A DNA stretch of 64,000 nt, taken from positions 23,542,816 through 23,606,815 of the forward strand of contig OX463779.1 in NCBI GenBank assembly GCA_949825025.1, read 5' to 3'. Below, piece by piece: positions 61,901 through 64,000 of this stretch (its first letter is position 1; the number at the start of each line of letters is the position of its first letter). The translations under genes were made by a program, and so were the position numbers. The notes beneath the pieces were generated by a model that saw nothing but the letters and a program-made list of their open reading frames with translations, did not search any database and was not told where the DNA came from. The DNA comes from Siphlonurus alternatus (taxonomy: Eukaryota > Arthropoda > Insecta > Ephemeroptera > Siphlonuridae).

Positions 61901-62992
61901 AATGCATCAACAAACTGATACTATCAATTGGTTAACCATAGTTTTTTGCTCTTAGTTTTTTTAACAAAATATTGTTGAGTGATGTCTGTCCAGCTAGTAA
62001 TGTGGCTATAATTGCCCAATCTCAAATTAAGTGAATGAAAAGACCTGGCATACATAGTTCATAGGTTCATACAGTTTTAAATTGTTTAAGTGTGCTTATT
62101 TTGTCTATCACTATAGATTATAACTATAATACTAAAAGTGTGTTTTCTCAGCAGAGTAAAAAATGATTGGAAAATAAATAATATATGATATATTGTCATA
62201 TATTGATTTAGGAGCACGGTTTAGGAGCTAGAGGAATGCTAAATTAATATCTAACAGAAATATGTGTTTCACATTTACAAAAGCCTTTTGACTTTAACTT
62301 GATTGCAACCTTGATGGCTGAAGTCTTAACTGGAATTAAACCGGAAACTGTTGATCTTTTTCACTAACAATACATATATATATATAGTAAGATAATATCT
62401 TATCCCACTTGCTGACTCAATTGATTGATTGAGTGAAGACTTGAGCCATCTACATTATAAGCTTTTTGTGTTTAAAGCAATATCAATTTTCTGATTGGCT
62501 AAAATGGTAAAACTCGGCTTGGCCCACTATCAACAGCACATTCCCGCTTAACCCTGGTTTTGTCAAGGTCAAGAAAACTCGACGTGCGGCTTAGAAAGTG
62601 CTTGGATTGCAGAAGAACCTGAATCAACTTTTCATGGCCTGCAAGCCACATCAAACAAAAGCTTATATTTCAACCTTTAAGTACATACTGTACCGAGTAT
62701 GTGGCAAACTTGTTTATAATTGTTTATTAACTTGGTATTGTTTATTTCTTGTTCCCAAATTTTAATTTGACTAGTTTAGATCATAAAAGAATCTCTTAAA
62801 AATGGCAATTATAAATATATAATGTAATGTCTGCTGCGTAGGTTTCTTACTCAGGAGAAGGAAATGGAGGAAATTATGAAATTGCGAGAAGAAAAGGGAG
62901 AGATGATGGACCATCGGCCTTTCAACACAAAAGAACTTAATGCTATGGAAAAGAAATCAAAAGCCATGTTTGACATGCACAGAGAGAAGCTT
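58943..62992 (+). CDS. Unidentified coiled-coil protein, first three coding exons
   Basis: Exons 58943-59174, 61752-61884 and 62842-62992, with good donors and acceptors (GTGGGT, CCCCAG, GTAAGT, TGCGTAG, GTAAGT) and matching phases. They give 172 residues, and the gene continues beyond the window. The start MENPELESIRYGLFESL has a weak Kozak context. Residues about 1-80 are acidic/Ser-rich. From about 90 the sequence is helical with heptads (EFDRECEQQETLIEKRKLEIENLQKKARQ, split by the exon border), then EKEMEEIMKLREEKGEMMDH. I do not recognise the family. It is divergent from IFT81, which could hint at a shared ciliary or cytoskeletal context, but several kilobases of transposons now separate them. 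Intron 1 holds LINE copies D and E and a MITE. Confidence 0.75.
59265..59583 (-). mobile_element. LINE family X 3' fragment (copy D)
   Basis: Decayed minus-strand RT tail (GDHEWKLEFGGSRSDVGKYA and RRT-like remnants) ending at TGCGGC (59265). It has an internal insertion of ATGCATATAT-type sequence. In intron 1 of the coiled-coil gene. Confidence 0.78.
59795..60700 (-). mobile_element. LINE family X 3' fragment (copy E), open frame
   Basis: 5'-truncated copy whose remaining frame, 59799-60686 (295 codons), is fully open. It starts at MRLFADDSVIY, the RT catalytic motif, and includes KYKYLGVMLQCKLNW, RNLEFVMRNLKG and YGCNVWDPYR. The open frame and family-typical 3' end imply a young insertion. 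Antisense to the host coiled-coil gene. Confidence 0.88.
60701..61399. other. Intron 1 sequence without recognised features
   Basis: Part of the first intron of the coiled-coil gene. A T-rich stretch at about 60940-61040; no exon or repeat family supported. Confidence 0.5.
61400..61672. mobile_element. PIF/Harbinger-like MITE (273 bp)
   Basis: Inverted ends AGGTGCTTTCACATAGTCC and GGACTATGCAAAAGCACCT, extending inward (ATTGTTACGGA / TCCGTAGCAAT). Flanked by TAA on both sides (61397-61399, 61673-61675), the 3-bp TWA duplication typical of PIF/Harbinger. It ends 79 bases before exon 2 of the coiled-coil gene. An internal phrase AAAATCAAGAC.AG.TTGATTTTT also occurs near 52960 in IFT81 intron 1. 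Confidence 0.7.
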
Positions 62993-63065
62993 GTAAGTTC
63001 ACTGTTTTTTTCCATGCTGTAATATGAATAAAGGGAGTGATTGATAATTAATAGGTCTGTTTCAT

Positions 63066-63182
63066 CTGTTTGTAAATACACAATCAGAAATAATAAATTA
63101 TTATTGATGAACCTTCTGTACATGGAACATAAGGATCATGAAATATAATTTACTATTTCTGATTGTGTATTTACGGACAAAC
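63066..63182. repeat. Inverted repeat in the intron after exon 3
   Basis: TGTAAATACACAATCAGAAATA at 63071-63092 is complementary to TATTTCTGATTGTGTATTTAC at 63154-63174, giving a hairpin with about 25-bp arms. Probably a decayed MITE; class unknown. Confidence 0.6.
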
Positions 63183-63639
63183 CTGTCACTATCAGCTTGC
63201 CACTACCCACAACAACAGTGGTTGCATTTTTTATTTCACAACTTGAAAATATAGATAAAATCATGCTTCTGTGAATTTTTTCATATTTTTTAGAGTGCGG
63301 GAACTAATTTAAAAAAAATAAAGTTGAAATTATTTTAATTAAGCTGGTACATGCAACCTGATCGGACAAATATGACATCATTTTCTTGCATTGTGATTGG
63401 CTATTGATGATGTCATAGTTGTTAGATCAGGTAGTACAGCCAACGCCAAATCTAATTCAAAAATCTTGGGGATCGAGAGGCAACTCTGAACTTGTAAAGG
63501 CCGGGACTATCATGATGATGAGCCACCTGTCACTTGATCATGATGAGGGTTGACAGTGCAAGATCTTTGATGTTGTTTTTGAGTTACTTTATTGATTTTC
63601 CTACCTTTTTTGAACAGTAATTTAATGCGAGAAATAAAA

Positions 63640-64000
63640 GTGTCATTAAATAGTGTATTATGGTTATGCATGTTCTTTAATTACTTATGGCATTATACTT
63701 TTGTGGGGCTCATCTACCCACGCTGACAGTGTATTTGTAAGCCAAAATAAAATAATTAGAAGCATGATTCAAGCCAAAGCAGGTCAGAGTTGTAAAAAAA
63801 TATGGGAGAAACTTAATATATTGAATTTCCCAAGTATTTGTATTTTTTTTTTTTTTATATGATCATGTATGCTAAAAAAAATTATTACTTATTTCAAAGC
63901 AACAAAGATTTGACTGGATGTAATACTAGACAGTCTAATCTATTACACCAAAAGTTTGGAGGATATGAGCGAACTAAAAGAGACTATTTTTATCTGAGCT
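63640..64000 (+). mobile_element. LINE reverse-transcriptase tail fragment, running off the window
   Basis: Open frame from 63653: YYGYACSLITYGIILLWGSS, VFVSQNKIIRSMIQAK and LNILNFPSI are typical of the RT C-terminal region. A NTRQSNLLHQ-like continuation follows in another frame near 63920. 5'-truncated and frameshifted. Lies in an intron of, or beyond, the coiled-coil gene. Resembles the LINE at 5.7 kb more than family X. Confidence 0.7.

Overview
The window is eukaryotic nuclear DNA. It has intron-rich host genes with canonical GT/AG splicing, several LINE families, MITEs and very long simple repeats such as (GA)n, (TA)n and (TTTA)n. The host proteins, the arthropod-type Polinton gene set and the microsatellite load suggest an arthropod, most likely a crustacean. 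The species cannot be fixed from sequence alone.

Layout. (1) 57-11722, + strand: the last 13 coding exons of mitochondrial pyruvate carboxylase (PC), 994 residues, entered mid biotin-carboxylase domain. A frameshifted LINE lies in its largest intron. (2) 13092-28544: a complete 15.45-kb Polinton/Maverick (adintovirus-like) element. It has about 300-bp inverted terminal repeats (ITRs), a perfect 6-bp target duplication (TATATT) and ten open genes: zinc-finger PolB, integrase, fibre-like protein, a conserved Polinton-associated protein, packaging ATPase, PLA2/pX-like protein, adenain-like protease, penton-like and major capsid proteins, a BIR-domain protein, and a small spliced protein. (3) 28551-43608: a gene-poor, AT- and repeat-rich stretch with two minus-strand exons of membrane protein(s), one a TM-plus-basic-tail exon and one an N-terminal exon with a TM and Thr-rich stalk. 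(4) 44.2-46.5 kb: a LINE fragment, a hAT-like MITE and a TTAA fold-back MITE. (5) 46936-53592, minus strand: a complete 13-exon IFT81 gene of 675 residues. (6) 53.3-61.7 kb: a nest of transposons holding five copies of one LINE family and several MITEs. (7) 58943-62992, + strand: the first three coding exons of an unidentified coiled-coil gene, divergent from IFT81.

How it fits together. In the Polinton, PolB and integrase would replicate and insert the element. The two capsid proteins, protease and ATPase form an adenovirus-like morphogenesis module. The PLA2/pX protein suggests membrane penetration or core packing. The BIR protein suggests control of host cell death. All frames are open, and TATA boxes, a tRNA-like inverted repeat and a CCGTTC array lie between transcription units. 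This element is the most interesting object in the window. The flanking host genes are ordinary in function but heavily shaped by transposons, including one identical-length (347 bp) TTAA fold-back family found three times.
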